From Opitutia bacterium (GTDB lineage: Bacteria; Verrucomicrobiota; Verrucomicrobiia; Opitutales; Seribacteraceae), in contig PBLJ01000077.1 of the NCBI GenBank assembly GCA_002721705.1, positions 1 to 33,833 on the forward strand: 33,833 nt of DNA. Reading direction: 5' to 3'. The notes under the pieces are model-generated. The model saw nothing but the letters and a program-made list of their open reading frames with translations, did not search any database and was not told where the DNA came from. Made by a program: the position numbers and the translations under genes. How positions within the stretch are numbered: the stretch's first letter is position 1; the number at the start of each line of letters is the position of its first letter. Shown piece by piece: positions 1 to 7,955 of the stretch.

Positions 1-1
1 A

Positions 2-1873
2 GAAGCTCATCTTCAGTTTGTCGTTGGCTTGCTGGATAAAGATCCAGCATTCAAGCAAGGTAGGCTAGCCCTAGAGGAAGTCGTTTCCAACGCGAATGAC
101 CTGGCTTTGGCGAAGGCTGGTTTGAGTATTCTTGCCAACCGATTCGATGCACTAAAGGGAAATGATTTCTACGTCGACTTTCTCGATCGCCTCTTAAGTC
201 GGACTAAGTCCGACCCTCCTCACCCTCTTAGGGAAAATCTTTTATTGTTAAGAGGGCGGGTAGCCTTGCGATTGGGAGCGGAAACCGAGGTGGAAAAATA
301 TTGTTCGAGTTTGATGCAGGAATACCCTGCGTCTCCATGGCGATTGGACGCACTCCGGACATTGGCCACGATAGCATGGCGAACAAATCCACCAGAATAT
401 CGAAGGGCAGCCAATTGGCTGCAGACAATAAGCTCAACTGAAAAAGAATTGGGGTTGGATTTCTCCAAGACCGGTCTACTTATGGCTGACTGCCATTTCT
501 TGGCTAAGGATTTCGATAATGCGAGCGCGGCGTACAAAATTTTACTTGGGAAAGACATTAGCCCTGAAATTCGAAGCCGGGCTCTCTTTCAGTACGTAAA
601 CTCTCTAGTCAACAAAGGTGAACTTCAACAGGCGATTGAGGTTTTGGATGAAAAGGAAATTCAACCGCAGGAATTGCAGAGTTGGTGGCGTGCAGAGTGG
701 AATTTAGTCGCCGCAATACGAAAGCTCGACGGTCCAGCCAAAGCCTATGATAGAATTAGGGGCACGTTGGAGTCTTCCACAAAAAAAATCCCCGAAACTG
801 CGATCATTCGACTAACCTGGTTGCAAGCCCAGCTCAGCCTGGACCTGGACGCCGTGGCGACAACACCGGAATTAGCCGATAAAATATTATCCATGATGGC
901 AACCAGTCCCGCCATGGAAAAGGGTTCTGATCAGTACGAAGCGCTTCGAGCTCAAACCCTACTGACCAAAGGACATGCCTTGCTTCGATTGCAGAGACCA
1001 AAGGACAGTTTCGCAACTTTTGGGATTTTGAGAGAGGAACACAAAAATCGAGCCGAGAATGGGAAAAACGTGGTCTCGACGAGTGAAATAGTAGCTCTGT
1101 CGTATTTGCTTGAAGCCAACTACCACTCGTCGGAAGACCATTTGGCTGAAGCGCAACGAACGTTGGTGACCCTGGTAGATCTTTTTCCCAAGAGTTCGTA
1201 TGCTCCACGGGCATTGTACGAAGCCTCCATCAATGCAGAGCGCCGAGGCTTGTCGGAGAATCTCGAAGAAGCTCGTGATTTGCTAGAGGTATTGGCGACC
1301 CGCTTTAAGGGAAGTGATTTACTTTTCTATGCTCGTCTCCGCCAAGGCCATTTATTGCGCAAGCTCGATGATTTCGGGGCCGCATTGGACATTTATAATG
1401 AAATCCTAAGGCCGGAGAACGATATGTTCAACCAACATCCAGATCTGCCATTGGCCAAACTTTCACAAGCCGATTGCATGCTGGCCATGGCCAAAAATAA
1501 CCCTGAAAAACTCCAAGCGTCAGCTGAACGTTTCGGCGACCTTTTCAGAAAAACCAATCTTCCCTTGGACTTCAGGATTGAAGCAGGTTGCAAACGGGCC
1601 GCCTGTTTGCGTAAAGCAAGCAACATCCCCAAGGCGCAAGCCGCCTATTACGAAGTAATACACTTTTTCGAATCAATTGATGTTTCAACCCAACACATAG
1701 GTGAAAAGGGCCGTTACTGGGCATCTCGAACCATTTTCGAGCTTGCGGAAACACTCGAAGGCGAGGGCGCGGAAACTGATCGGTCTAAGTTGTTGTCAAA
1801 AATTCACACCCTTGATTTGCCCGGGAAAGCATTGGCAAAAGAAAATAATCCAAACGAAAGCCTAAAGGATTAA
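2..1873 (+). CDS. TPR-repeat protein, 5' end cut by window edge
   Basis: The frame is open from base 2 to the TAA at 1871, so at least 623 residues are visible and the true start lies upstream. The protein is a chain of amphipathic helix pairs typical of tetratricopeptide-like solenoids. Repeat-like segments include 'RALFQYVNSLVNKGEL' and 'FPKSSYAPRALYEAS', followed by 'YARLRQGHLLRKLDDFGAA'. No catalytic motif is visible. It ends 2 bases before the ExbB/TolQ-like gene, so co-transcription is likely. By analogy with YbgF/CpoB next to Tol-Pal genes it may be an envelope scaffold (inference). A signal peptide cannot be judged because the N-terminus is missing. The family assignment is reasonable; the function is unknown. 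Confidence 0.8.
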   Translation, partial: EAHLQFVVGLLDKDPAFKQGRLALEEVVSNANDLALAKAGLSILANRFDALKGNDFYVDFLDRLLSRTKSDPPHPLRENLLLLRGRVALRLGAETEVEKYCSSLMQEYPASPWRLDALRTLATIAWRTNPPEYRRAANWLQTISSTEKELGLDFSKTGLLMADCHFLAKDFDNASAAYKILLGKDISPEIRSRALFQYVNSLVNKGELQQAIEVLDEKEIQPQELQSWWRAEWNLVAAIRKLDGPAKAYDRIRGTLESSTKKIPETAIIRLTWLQAQLSLDLDAVATTPELADKILSMMATSPAMEKGSDQYEALRAQTLLTKGHALLRLQRPKDSFATFGILREEHKNRAENGKNVVSTSEIVALSYLLEANYHSSEDHLAEAQRTLVTLVDLFPKSSYAPRALYEASINAERRGLSENLEEARDLLEVLATRFKGSDLLFYARLRQGHLLRKLDDFGAALDIYNEILRPENDMFNQHPDLPLAKLSQADCMLAMAKNNPEKLQASAERFGDLFRKTNLPLDFRIEAGCKRAACLRKASNIPKAQAAYYEVIHFFESIDVSTQHIGEKGRYWASRTIFELAETLEGEGAETDRSKLLSKIHTLDLPGKALAKENNPNESLKD

Positions 1874-1875
1874 TT

Positions 1876-2538
1876 GTGGGCGAAAACTTGATACAGGGAG
1901 GAGGCGGTGAAGCTCTTGTATGGCCATTATTGGCGTTGGGGATTCTCAGTGTAGCGTTTATATTGGAAAGAATTTTATATCTTCACAAAATACAGATTCA
2001 TCCTGAGGAATTTTTGCAAGGCATTAAAAACACCTTGCGAAAAAGTCGTTTGGTAGAAGCGCTCACCTTGTGTGAAGAAAGCAAAACCCCTGCTTCAAAC
2101 GTCATTAAAGCCGCCTTGTTGAATCATGATAAAGAGGAAAGGAAATTACAAGGAGCGATCCAAACAGTGGCTCATCTAGAAATCCCATTGCTCGAAAAAC
2201 GGATAATGGCCCTTGGCTTGATAGCCAAAATTGCGCCCATATTAGGACTTCTGGGCACCTTGGTTGCAGGTTGGGATGCCTTCCAAGACCTCCAAAAAGA
2301 TGGTTCCTACGCGAATGCATCTGCTTATGCAGGCTATCTAACACACGCTGTAGTAAGCACCATAATAGGTTTTGTAGTTGCCATTGTATCTTTGACCGGG
2401 AAAGGCCTGTTGAGCAGTCGAGTTAAATCGATCGTTCATGATTTGGAATGGACAGCTAATGACATCATGCAATTTTTGCTACATGATTTGCCGGCAAGCT
2501 TGGTAAAGGAAAACGGGAAGTCGGGGAAAGATGCATGA
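1876..2538 (+). CDS. MotA/TolQ/ExbB proton-channel family protein
   Basis: This 220-residue protein starts with GTG at 1876, just after the upstream stop. It has the ExbB/TolQ layout: a first membrane segment at about residues 11-32, a cytoplasmic helical region, and a second and third segment at about 110-135 and 150-175. The segment 'KIAPILGLLGTLVAGWDAF' is the family's hallmark Gly-rich helix, and 'HAVVSTIIGFVVAIVSL' is the last helix. Family members form pentameric inner-membrane channels that use proton flow to drive TonB- or Tol-dependent work at the outer membrane. The 3' end overlaps the ExbD-like gene by 4 bp (ATGA), which indicates translational coupling. TolQ and ExbB cannot be told apart here because no TonB, TolA or Pal gene is in view. 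Confidence 0.88.
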   Translation: MGENLIQGGGGEALVWPLLALGILSVAFILERILYLHKIQIHPEEFLQGIKNTLRKSRLVEALTLCEESKTPASNVIKAALLNHDKEERKLQGAIQTVAHLEIPLLEKRIMALGLIAKIAPILGLLGTLVAGWDAFQDLQKDGSYANASAYAGYLTHAVVSTIIGFVVAIVSLTGKGLLSSRVKSIVHDLEWTANDIMQFLLHDLPASLVKENGKSGKDA

Positions 2539-2984
2539 AATCACGCCTCAAAACCTTTAATTTTCCAATCCCATCCGAAAAGGATTCCTTTGGTGTCGAT
2601 TTCGCTCCGCTCCTAGACCTGTGCATCATTGCAGGTTTATTTGTCTGGTTAAGCTCGCACTTCACTTTTTCACCTGGCATCCCAGTGGAACTGCCGCAAA
2701 TGCAAAAGCAAGAAACACTTCAAGGCGTACGCTGCACCGCGGTTTTGACTGTGACTGAGGGAGACGTGCTGTTGTTGGAAGGCGCTCGTTATAGGCTAAA
2801 CGATATAGGTTTGGCCTTGGAAGCATTGGTTGAGCGAGAACAACCACGATCAGTTAAACTTTTGCTCAAAATGGATAAAAGTACAAATATGAATACTTTC
2901 CTAGGTTTGTGCGAAATTGCCAACACAAGTGGCATTAAATCAGTGCAAGTTGCATCCGAGCTCTACAAAACAGTGGGAAATTGA
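2535..2984 (+). CDS. ExbD/TolR-type biopolymer transport protein
   Basis: This 149-residue protein has a short cytoplasmic N-terminus, one membrane helix at about residues 24-46, and a periplasmic domain. The helix begins 'FAPLLDLCIIAGLF'. Asp28 occupies the place of the protonatable Asp of ExbD/TolR, which is needed for proton-driven motion. The C-terminal domain ('VKLLLKMDKSTNMNTFLGLCEIANTSGI') matches the ExbD periplasmic fold, where a helix reading like 'v..v...a..aGi..v' is usual. The start overlaps the upstream channel gene by 4 bp, as expected for subunits made in fixed ratio. No odd features are seen apart from a rather short N-terminus. Confidence 0.85.
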   Translation: MKSRLKTFNFPIPSEKDSFGVDFAPLLDLCIIAGLFVWLSSHFTFSPGIPVELPQMQKQETLQGVRCTAVLTVTEGDVLLLEGARYRLNDIGLALEALVEREQPRSVKLLLKMDKSTNMNTFLGLCEIANTSGIKSVQVASELYKTVGN

Positions 2985-3015
2985 TCGGCGTTACCTCCAT
3001 GCCTGCCCTTAAATC

Positions 3016-3726
3016 GTGAAAATCCCTCCTCCAAGTCTGCCGCTGATCGTCCTAGCGCTTGGTTTGATAGTGTATTTCACCTTCTGGGAGTTGCGACTAA
3101 TCCCCAAGCCGACAGCTCAATCCGACGAATCCAATTCAACTATTAAATTAGTCAACCTCTCTCAACATCCAGCTCTCACGGACCAAGCTCTATTGGAAGA
3201 TTCCGCGCCTCTTTTTTTACCAACCAAGTGGAATGCATCCATCTCACCTGGTTCCAAGCATTTTGGAGACCTTGTAACAATTACTTCTTTCCCTCCCGAG
3301 CTCTCTTCAGAATCATCTGAGTTTTTCATCAATGGACCACAACTCCCATTCCCCCCCCCGACATCCAATGATATTTCCGTTTGGTTGAGAAAGCCTTTTT
3401 CGACCTTCAGCATTGGCAGGGATGATTCATCAGCGAAGGATACCAATGCTTCTGGCGGGCTCATGGTAATCACTCGCGTCGGGACGGTTGGTGAACGCCG
3501 GGAAATTGCAATACCAGTGGAATTGTTGGCGGAATCGGAAAAAGGCAATTGGGAACCAGTGGAATTTTTTCACACCGTCGAACATTTCACGGCAATGGGA
3601 GATCCCATTCAAACTAAGTTCTCAGGCAGCAAGGAATTGGATCAAGCACTGGCGCGTTACGCGAAACTGAAGGTTTCATCCAGCAGTTTCGCCAAGGGAT
3701 ATTATCGCATCACAGCTTACCCTTGA
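3016..3726 (+). CDS. hypothetical single-pass membrane protein of the tolQR-like operon
   Basis: I do not recognise this 236-residue protein. The start is GTG at 3016, 31 bases after the ExbD stop. A single hydrophobic segment at residues 7-23 ('LPLIVLALGLIVYFTFW') is followed by a soluble region, so it is probably anchored in the inner membrane with a periplasmic domain. In an ExbB-ExbD operon this slot often holds a TonB/TolA-like coupler. The Pro-rich run near residue 113 fits that loosely, but no TonB C-terminal motif is visible. A run of nine C (3351-3359) lies in the coding sequence and could slip. It is followed by a 161-base gap before tRNA-Thr, which marks the end of this operon. Confidence 0.6.
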   Translation: MKIPPPSLPLIVLALGLIVYFTFWELRLIPKPTAQSDESNSTIKLVNLSQHPALTDQALLEDSAPLFLPTKWNASISPGSKHFGDLVTITSFPPELSSESSEFFINGPQLPFPPPTSNDISVWLRKPFSTFSIGRDDSSAKDTNASGGLMVITRVGTVGERREIAIPVELLAESEKGNWEPVEFFHTVEHFTAMGDPIQTKFSGSKELDQALARYAKLKVSSSSFAKGYYRITAYP

Positions 3727-3833
3727 TTTTTCAGACGAAAAGCATTGACCGCCTTTTATGCTTCGTCCATTGTTCTTGGTTCTTTCCTTTTCTGAGGTGG
3801 TGTCGAGATGGAAAGAAAATCCCACCACTAAAG

Positions 3834-3849
3834 AAACTGGATCCAGTTT
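3834..3849. promoter_or_regulatory. perfect 16-nt palindrome upstream of tRNA-Thr/tuf
   Basis: AAACTGGATCCAGTTT reads identically on both strands. As RNA it folds into a 6-bp stem with a GATC loop. It lies between the last gene of the membrane operon and tRNA-Thr. It could be a weak terminator hairpin (no U-tract follows directly) or an operator just upstream of the tuf promoter. The symmetry is seen in the sequence; the role is not known. Confidence 0.35.
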
Positions 3850-3882
3850 ATTACTACTCTAAAGACTTTTTATTAATACAAT
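3848..3882 (+). promoter_or_regulatory. candidate promoter for tRNA-Thr and tuf
   Basis: Two overlapping -10-like hexamers precede tRNA-Thr: TATTAA at 3871-3876, with a weak -35-like TTATTA at 3848-3853 (17-base spacer), and TACAAT at 3877-3882 (5 of 6 matches, no good -35). A promoter is expected here because the upstream operon ends at 3726 and a stable RNA begins at 3888. The exact boxes are uncertain. Confidence 0.3.
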
Positions 3883-3887
3883 TTCGT

Positions 3888-3963
3888 GCCCATGTAGCTC
3901 AGTTGGCAGAGCGCGTCCTTGGTAAGGACGAGGTCGGCGGTTCAAATCCGCTCGTGGGCTCCA
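3888..3963 (+). tRNA. tRNA-Thr (anticodon GGT)
   Basis: A full 76-nt cloverleaf can be folded. The acceptor arms are GCCCATG and CGTGGGC, the D arm is GCTC/GAGC, and the anticodon stem is CGTCC/GGACG around the loop TTGGTAA. The anticodon GGT is at 3921-3923. The T arm loop is TTCAAAT, the discriminator is T, and CCA is encoded. It reads Thr ACC and ACU codons. It lies 51 bases upstream of tuf, the same pairing as thrT-tufB in E. coli, so both are probably on one transcript from which the tRNA is cut. Confidence 0.96.
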
Positions 3964-4014
3964 TTGGTGAAGGCACGCCTTCCAAGAAAAACTAACACAA
4001 ACGGAAAAAAATCG

Positions 4015-5217
4015 ATGGCTAAGGCACAGTTCGAGAGAAACAAACCTCACGTCAACGTCGGGACAATCGGCCACGTGGACCATGGGAAAACCACATTAAC
4101 TGCGGCGATCCTCCACGCTCAGGCTAGAAAAGGCTTGGCAGAAATGAAAAGTTACGCCGATATCGCAAAAGGCGGTACCGTACGCGATGCTTCGAAGATC
4201 GTAACTATCGCCGTCTCGCACGTCGAATACGAGTCTGATAATAGACATTACGCTCACGTCGACTGTCCAGGTCACGCAGACTTCGTAAAAAACATGATTA
4301 CGGGCGCCGCTCAAATGGATGGTGCAATTCTGGTGGTGGACGCCTCCACGGGACCCATGCCTCAGACGCGTGAACATATTCTCTTAGCCAAACAAGTAGA
4401 CGTTCCGAACCTTGTCGTTTTCCTTAATAAATGCGACTTGATGTCCGGAGATGACGAAGAGTTGCTTGAATTGGTGGACATGGAAATTCGAGACCTTCTA
4501 AACAAGTACGAATTCGATGGAGACAATGCCCAAATCATAAACGGTTCGGCCACCAAGGCATTGGAGAACGACGAAGGCGACTTAGGTCTTCCCTCCATAC
4601 AGAAATTAATGGAAGCCATTGATTCAGAGATAGCTGAGCCCGTTCGTGACATCGACAAACCTTTCCTGATGTCCGTCGAGGACGTTTTTTCCATAACGGG
4701 ACGAGGAACCGTTGCAACCGGACGGATTGAAAGAGGTGTGGTTAAAGTCGGGGAAGACGTGGAAATCGTCGGTTTAGGTGAAAGTCAAACCACCACCTGT
4801 ACTGGTGTTGAGATGTTCAGAAAAGAACTCGACCAAGGTCAAGCAGGAGACAATGTCGGCATACTCTTGAGGGGCATCGAAAAGGATAACATTGAGCGTG
4901 GGCACGTTTTGGCCAAGCCTAACTCCATCAAGCCCAACATGAAGGCTCAGGCTCAAATCTACGTCTTGACCAAGGACGAGGGCGGTCGCCACACCCCGTT
5001 TTTCAAAGGTTATCGTCCGCAGTTTTTCTTTGGAACCGCCGACGTCACTGGTATTGTGGAATTACCTGACGGCGTGGAAATGGTAATGCCCGGCGACAAC
5101 CTTACCGTCGGCATCGAATTGCAAAAGCCCATTGCCATGGAATCCGGACAACGATTTGCCATCAGAGAAGGTGGCAAAACGATCGGTGCAGGAAATATAA
5201 CCGAGGTGGTTTCCTAA
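4015..5217 (+). CDS. tuf: translation elongation factor Tu
   Basis: EF-Tu delivers aminoacyl-tRNA to the ribosomal A site using GTP. The chosen ATG at 4015 gives 400 residues starting [19 protein letters not shown], the usual start; a longer upstream reading would run through tRNA-Thr. The P-loop GHVDHGKTT is at residues 19-27, followed by DCPGHAD and NKCD for guanine binding. Domains 2 and 3 are complete ([28 protein letters not shown]). The switch I loop reads '[16 protein letters not shown]' instead of the usual 'RGITINTSHVEY', with the key Thr kept. This is the only tuf in view, and it sits between tRNA-Thr and tRNA-Trp rather than after fusA. Confidence 0.97.
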   Translation: MAKAQFERNKPHVNVGTIGHVDHGKTTLTAAILHAQARKGLAEMKSYADIAKGGTVRDASKIVTIAVSHVEYESDNRHYAHVDCPGHADFVKNMITGAAQMDGAILVVDASTGPMPQTREHILLAKQVDVPNLVVFLNKCDLMSGDDEELLELVDMEIRDLLNKYEFDGDNAQIINGSATKALENDEGDLGLPSIQKLMEAIDSEIAEPVRDIDKPFLMSVEDVFSITGRGTVATGRIERGVVKVGEDVEIVGLGESQTTTCTGVEMFRKELDQGQAGDNVGILLRGIEKDNIERGHVLAKPNSIKPNMKAQAQIYVLTKDEGGRHTPFFKGYRPQFFFGTADVTGIVELPDGVEMVMPGDNLTVGIELQKPIAMESGQRFAIREGGKTIGAGNITEVVS

Positions 5218-5260
5218 ATAAGGAATCCACTTCTCATCAGTACAACTGCTTGAGGTTCAA

Positions 5261-5336
5261 GGGAGAATAGCTCAACTGGCAGAGCAACGGTCTCCAAAAC
5301 CGTAGGTTGGGGGTTCGAGTCCCTCTTCTCCCGCCA
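5261..5336 (+). tRNA. tRNA-Trp (anticodon CCA)
   Basis: The 76-nt cloverleaf has acceptor arms GGGAGAA/TTCTCCC, D arm GCTC/GAGC, anticodon stem ACGGT/ACCGT around CTCCAAA (anticodon CCA at 5294-5296), T loop TTCGAGT, discriminator G and encoded CCA. It reads UGG. It lies 43 bases after tuf and 30 bases before secE. A tRNA-Trp before secE is common in bacteria, but rpmG, which often sits beside it, is absent here. Confidence 0.96.
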
Positions 5337-5366
5337 ACGGTTTTCAACTCAGGCATTAAATAAACA

Positions 5367-5579
5367 ATGAAGAATCCTTTTCGAAAAGCTCGTATATTTT
5401 ACGGAGAAACCATCGCCGAACTGAAAAAAGCGACTTGGCCAACCAAAACCGAGCTCAAGGAATCCACGGTTGTTGTTCTTGTCGGAATTTTGATTCTTGG
5501 TACTTTCATTACTTTAACGGATTTCTCGTTGGTTAATTGGGTTGAATACATCACCGAAAAGGTGACACCCGTATCATGA
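5367..5579 (+). CDS. secE: preprotein translocase subunit SecE
   Basis: This 70-residue protein is the short, single-membrane-helix form of SecE, which clamps SecY in the translocon. The amphipathic cytoplasmic helix carries the family motif 'AELKKATWPTKTEL' (about residues 17-30). One hydrophobic segment follows at about residues 34-57. E. coli SecE has two additional helices that most bacteria lack, so the length is normal. The stop overlaps the nusG start by 4 bp (ATGA), the classic secE-nusG coupling. Confidence 0.94.
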   Translation: MKNPFRKARIFYGETIAELKKATWPTKTELKESTVVVLVGILILGTFITLTDFSLVNWVEYITEKVTPVS

Positions 5580-6151
5580 GTGATTCTAAACTTGGAACCC
5601 TGCGCTGGTATGCAGTGCAAACCCTTTCCAATCAAGAGTTAAAGGTTCAGAAATACTTGAACAAGTTCAAGGAAGAGAATGAATACTTGGGTGAATGCTT
5701 GAAGGAAGTCCTCGTTCCCACCGAAACAGTATCTGAAATAAAAAATGGGGAAAAACGACAGAGAGAGAGGAAGTTTTATCCGGGATACGTTTTCGTGGAA
5801 ATGCGTTTGTATGACATGAGCGGAAATTTACTGAAAGAACCTTGGTATCAAGTAAAAGACACCCAAGGCGTCATAAATTTCATCGGCAAGGATACTCCCA
5901 CCGCTCTCAAGGAAGACGAGATTAGTCGCATCTTGAGGCAAGTGGAAGAAGCCGAAGGCAAAGAGGTTCCGAAGGTGCTCTATGAAACTGGAGAAGAGGT
6001 CAAGATCCTGGATGGCCCCTTCGTCAACCTCAGTGGCAACATCGATGAAGTCGACACAGAGAAAGGAACCATCAAGGTTTCCGTCTCCATTTTCGGACGC
6101 TTCACTCCAGTCGAATTGGAATATTGGCAAGTAGAGAAGGTAGAGGAATAA
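5576..6151 (+). CDS. nusG: transcription termination/antitermination factor NusG
   Basis: At 191 residues this has the NGN domain (from '[16 protein letters not shown]', with '[10 protein letters not shown]' near the middle) and a C-terminal KOW domain ('[21 protein letters not shown]'). NusG binds the RNA polymerase clamp, suppresses pausing, and links polymerase to Rho or to S10 on the ribosome. The NGN domain has a short loop insertion after 'VFVEMRL' ('[12 protein letters not shown]') relative to E. coli. I associate this with Verrucomicrobiota-like NusG from memory. Coupled to secE upstream and 16 bases from rplK downstream. Confidence 0.96.
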   Translation: MSDSKLGTLRWYAVQTLSNQELKVQKYLNKFKEENEYLGECLKEVLVPTETVSEIKNGEKRQRERKFYPGYVFVEMRLYDMSGNLLKEPWYQVKDTQGVINFIGKDTPTALKEDEISRILRQVEEAEGKEVPKVLYETGEEVKILDGPFVNLSGNIDEVDTEKGTIKVSVSIFGRFTPVELEYWQVEKVEE

Positions 6152-6167
6152 GGAAAGAGATCAGCAA

Positions 6168-6590
6168 ATGGCCAAGAAAGAAATAGGTGAAATCAGATTG
6201 CAACTTCCTGCAGGCAGTGCCAATCCCGCTCCTCCCGTGGGTCCCGCATTAGGAGCAAAAGGTGTGAATATAATGGCCTTCTGCAAGGAATTTAATGCCA
6301 AAACCAAGGACCAGGCTGGGCTGATTCTTCCTGTAGTCATAACCGTTTATTCCGACCACTCGTTCACTTTCATCTTAAAATCCCCCCCTGCCGCAGTGCT
6401 CTTGAAGAAAGCAGCCGGCATCCCAAAGGGGTCAGGCACACCCAACCGAGATAAAGTTGGTTCCGTGACGCGCGAGCAAATACTTGATATTGTCCGTACC
6501 AAACAAAACGATCTAAACGCCTCGGATGAAGATGCCGCTATCCGTATCATAGAAGGCACCGCCCGAAGCATGGGAATAGAAACACCTTAA
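6168..6590 (+). CDS. rplK: 50S ribosomal protein L11
   Basis: This 140-residue protein has the usual length and both L11 domains. The N-terminal flexible domain carries the proline-rich '[13 protein letters not shown]' (residues 20-32), where thiostrepton-type drugs bind near 23S helices 43-44. The C-terminal RNA-binding domain ends '[11 protein letters not shown]'. L11 helps form the GTPase-associated centre used by EF-Tu and EF-G, both encoded in this window. It lies 21 bases before rplA, with which it forms the classic L11-L1 pair. Confidence 0.97.
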   Translation: MAKKEIGEIRLQLPAGSANPAPPVGPALGAKGVNIMAFCKEFNAKTKDQAGLILPVVITVYSDHSFTFILKSPPAAVLLKKAAGIPKGSGTPNRDKVGSVTREQILDIVRTKQNDLNASDEDAAIRIIEGTARSMGIETP

Positions 6591-6611
6591 AACGAAAATC
6601 AGCCTAGCAAC

Positions 6612-7304
6612 ATGGGAAAAACAAGCAAACGTTACAATCAAGCTCTGGAAGCTGCTTGTCGCGAAAATAGACATTCCTTGGAAGAGGCAGTGGATAATTT
6701 GCAGAATTTACCTCCTGCAAAATTCGATGAAACTGTGGAGATTTCAGCTCATTTGAGTGTAGATCCAAAAAATAGCGCTCAAATGGTTCGTGGCACGGTA
6801 AACCTCCCTCATGGCAGTGGTAAAAACGTCAGTGTCGTGGTTTTCACTGAAAACCCAAAGGAAGCCCAAGATCATGGAGCAGATGAAGCGGGTTTGGATG
6901 AATTGATTGAAAAAGTACAAGGTGGATGGACTGACTTCGACGTTGCGATAGCAACTACGGACGCGATGAAAAAGGTGCGGACCGTAGCTCGAATTCTGGG
7001 ACCCAAAGGATTAATGCCAAATCCTAAATCCGGTACGGTTACCGACAATGTTGCAGAAGGCATTCAAGCGGTCAAGGCCGGTCGCGTAGAATACAAGTTG
7101 GACAAGGGCGCCAACGTGGCAATCGTGATTGGAAAACGTTCCTTCAGCTCCGAACAATTAATAGAAAACGCCCGAGCTGCAATGACGTCTCTCAACCAAT
7201 CTAGACCAGATGGCATAAAGGGACGATTTATTAAAAATATAACGATCAGTAGCTCAATGAGTCCAGGCGTAAGACTTGCGAACACTGAATTTGACAAATC
7301 TTGA
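6612..7304 (+). CDS. rplA: 50S ribosomal protein L1
   Basis: At 230 residues it matches L1, the protein of the mobile L1 stalk that helps release deacylated tRNA from the E site. The signature 'GPKGLMPNPKSGTVT' is at residues 130-144. In many bacteria L1 also represses its own L11-L1 mRNA by binding a mimic of its rRNA site. No clear mimic was identified here, but the 16-base nusG-rplK spacer leaves little room for one outside coding sequence. rplJ starts 18 bases downstream. Confidence 0.97.
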   Translation: MGKTSKRYNQALEAACRENRHSLEEAVDNLQNLPPAKFDETVEISAHLSVDPKNSAQMVRGTVNLPHGSGKNVSVVVFTENPKEAQDHGADEAGLDELIEKVQGGWTDFDVAIATTDAMKKVRTVARILGPKGLMPNPKSGTVTDNVAEGIQAVKAGRVEYKLDKGANVAIVIGKRSFSSEQLIENARAAMTSLNQSRPDGIKGRFIKNITISSSMSPGVRLANTEFDKS

Positions 7305-7322
7305 TCATCTTGGCCTAGAACG

Positions 7323-7826
7323 ATGAGAACCGAAAAAAAATACTTAGCTGAAGAATTGCAGGCGCATCTCGAAAAATCCGATTACTGCATTATCGCAGAC
7401 TATCATGGTATCAAGGTTGATGAAACCAAGGAATTACGAGCTGACTTGGCGGAATTTGGAGCCGAATTCCATGTAGTTAAAAACAGTGCCCTGGGAATAG
7501 CAGCCAAATCACGGGGAATGCCTGACGTGGACGAATTCCTGAATGGTCCAACAGCGATAGTTGTAGGAGGCTCCGATGCATCGGCCGTAGCCAAGAAGTT
7601 AAAACTTTTTTTCAAGACAAAGGAAAAAGTGGCGGTCAAAGCAGGTGTGGTCGGCGATCGCCTCTTGACGGCTGAGGAGGTCACTCGATTAGCCGAATTG
7701 CCAAGTGTTGACGCGCTTCGCTCTCAATTGCTTTCACTTTTGAATTCACCCGCTTCCGGCTTTTTATCCGTAGCAACCGGTCCCGCCAGGTCGTTGCTCA
7801 ACGTGCTTCAAGCCAAAGGTGATTAA
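7323..7826 (+). CDS. rplJ: 50S ribosomal protein L10
   Basis: At 167 residues this is L10, which anchors L7/L12 dimers to the ribosomal stalk. The start MRTEKKYLAEELQAHLEKSDY and the 'VVKNSALGIAA' region fit the rRNA-binding N-terminal domain. The C-terminal helix ('FLSVATGPARSLLNVLQAK', about residues 147-165) is where L7/L12 dimers dock. L10 with L7/L12 typically autoregulates this operon. The 129-base spacer to rplL, with two hairpins, is a candidate site for control of L10:L12 stoichiometry. Confidence 0.96.
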   Translation: MRTEKKYLAEELQAHLEKSDYCIIADYHGIKVDETKELRADLAEFGAEFHVVKNSALGIAAKSRGMPDVDEFLNGPTAIVVGGSDASAVAKKLKLFFKTKEKVAVKAGVVGDRLLTAEEVTRLAELPSVDALRSQLLSLLNSPASGFLSVATGPARSLLNVLQAKGD

Positions 7827-7890
7827 GGTATCACTCTTTCCTATCAAGGAAAATCAAAACAACAACCAACGCAACCCGTACGAAGAAATT

Positions 7891-7924
7891 AGGGGCTCTT
7901 CCCCTTAAACGCTCCCGGTCGGGA
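7891..7924 (+). promoter_or_regulatory. two adjacent hairpins in the rplJ-rplL spacer
   Basis: The 129-base spacer holds two small GC-rich inverted repeats back to back: AGGGG-CTCTT-CCCCT at 7891-7905 and TCCC-GGTC-GGGA at 7913-7924. The rplL Shine-Dalgarno CAGGAGA lies about 17 bases further on. L12 must be made in several-fold excess over L10, so structures just upstream of rplL could serve mRNA processing or translation enhancement. No U-tract follows, so an ordinary terminator is unlikely. Pairing is seen; the role is inferred. Confidence 0.4.
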
Positions 7925-7955
7925 CACTAATCATATTCAACAGGAGATAGTTGCA

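Noticed and set aside
3745-3773. TTGACC at 3745 as a -35 box for the tRNA/tuf unit
   Set aside because: The hexamer 17 bases downstream (CATTGT) is a poor -10, and the site is about 115 bases from the tRNA.
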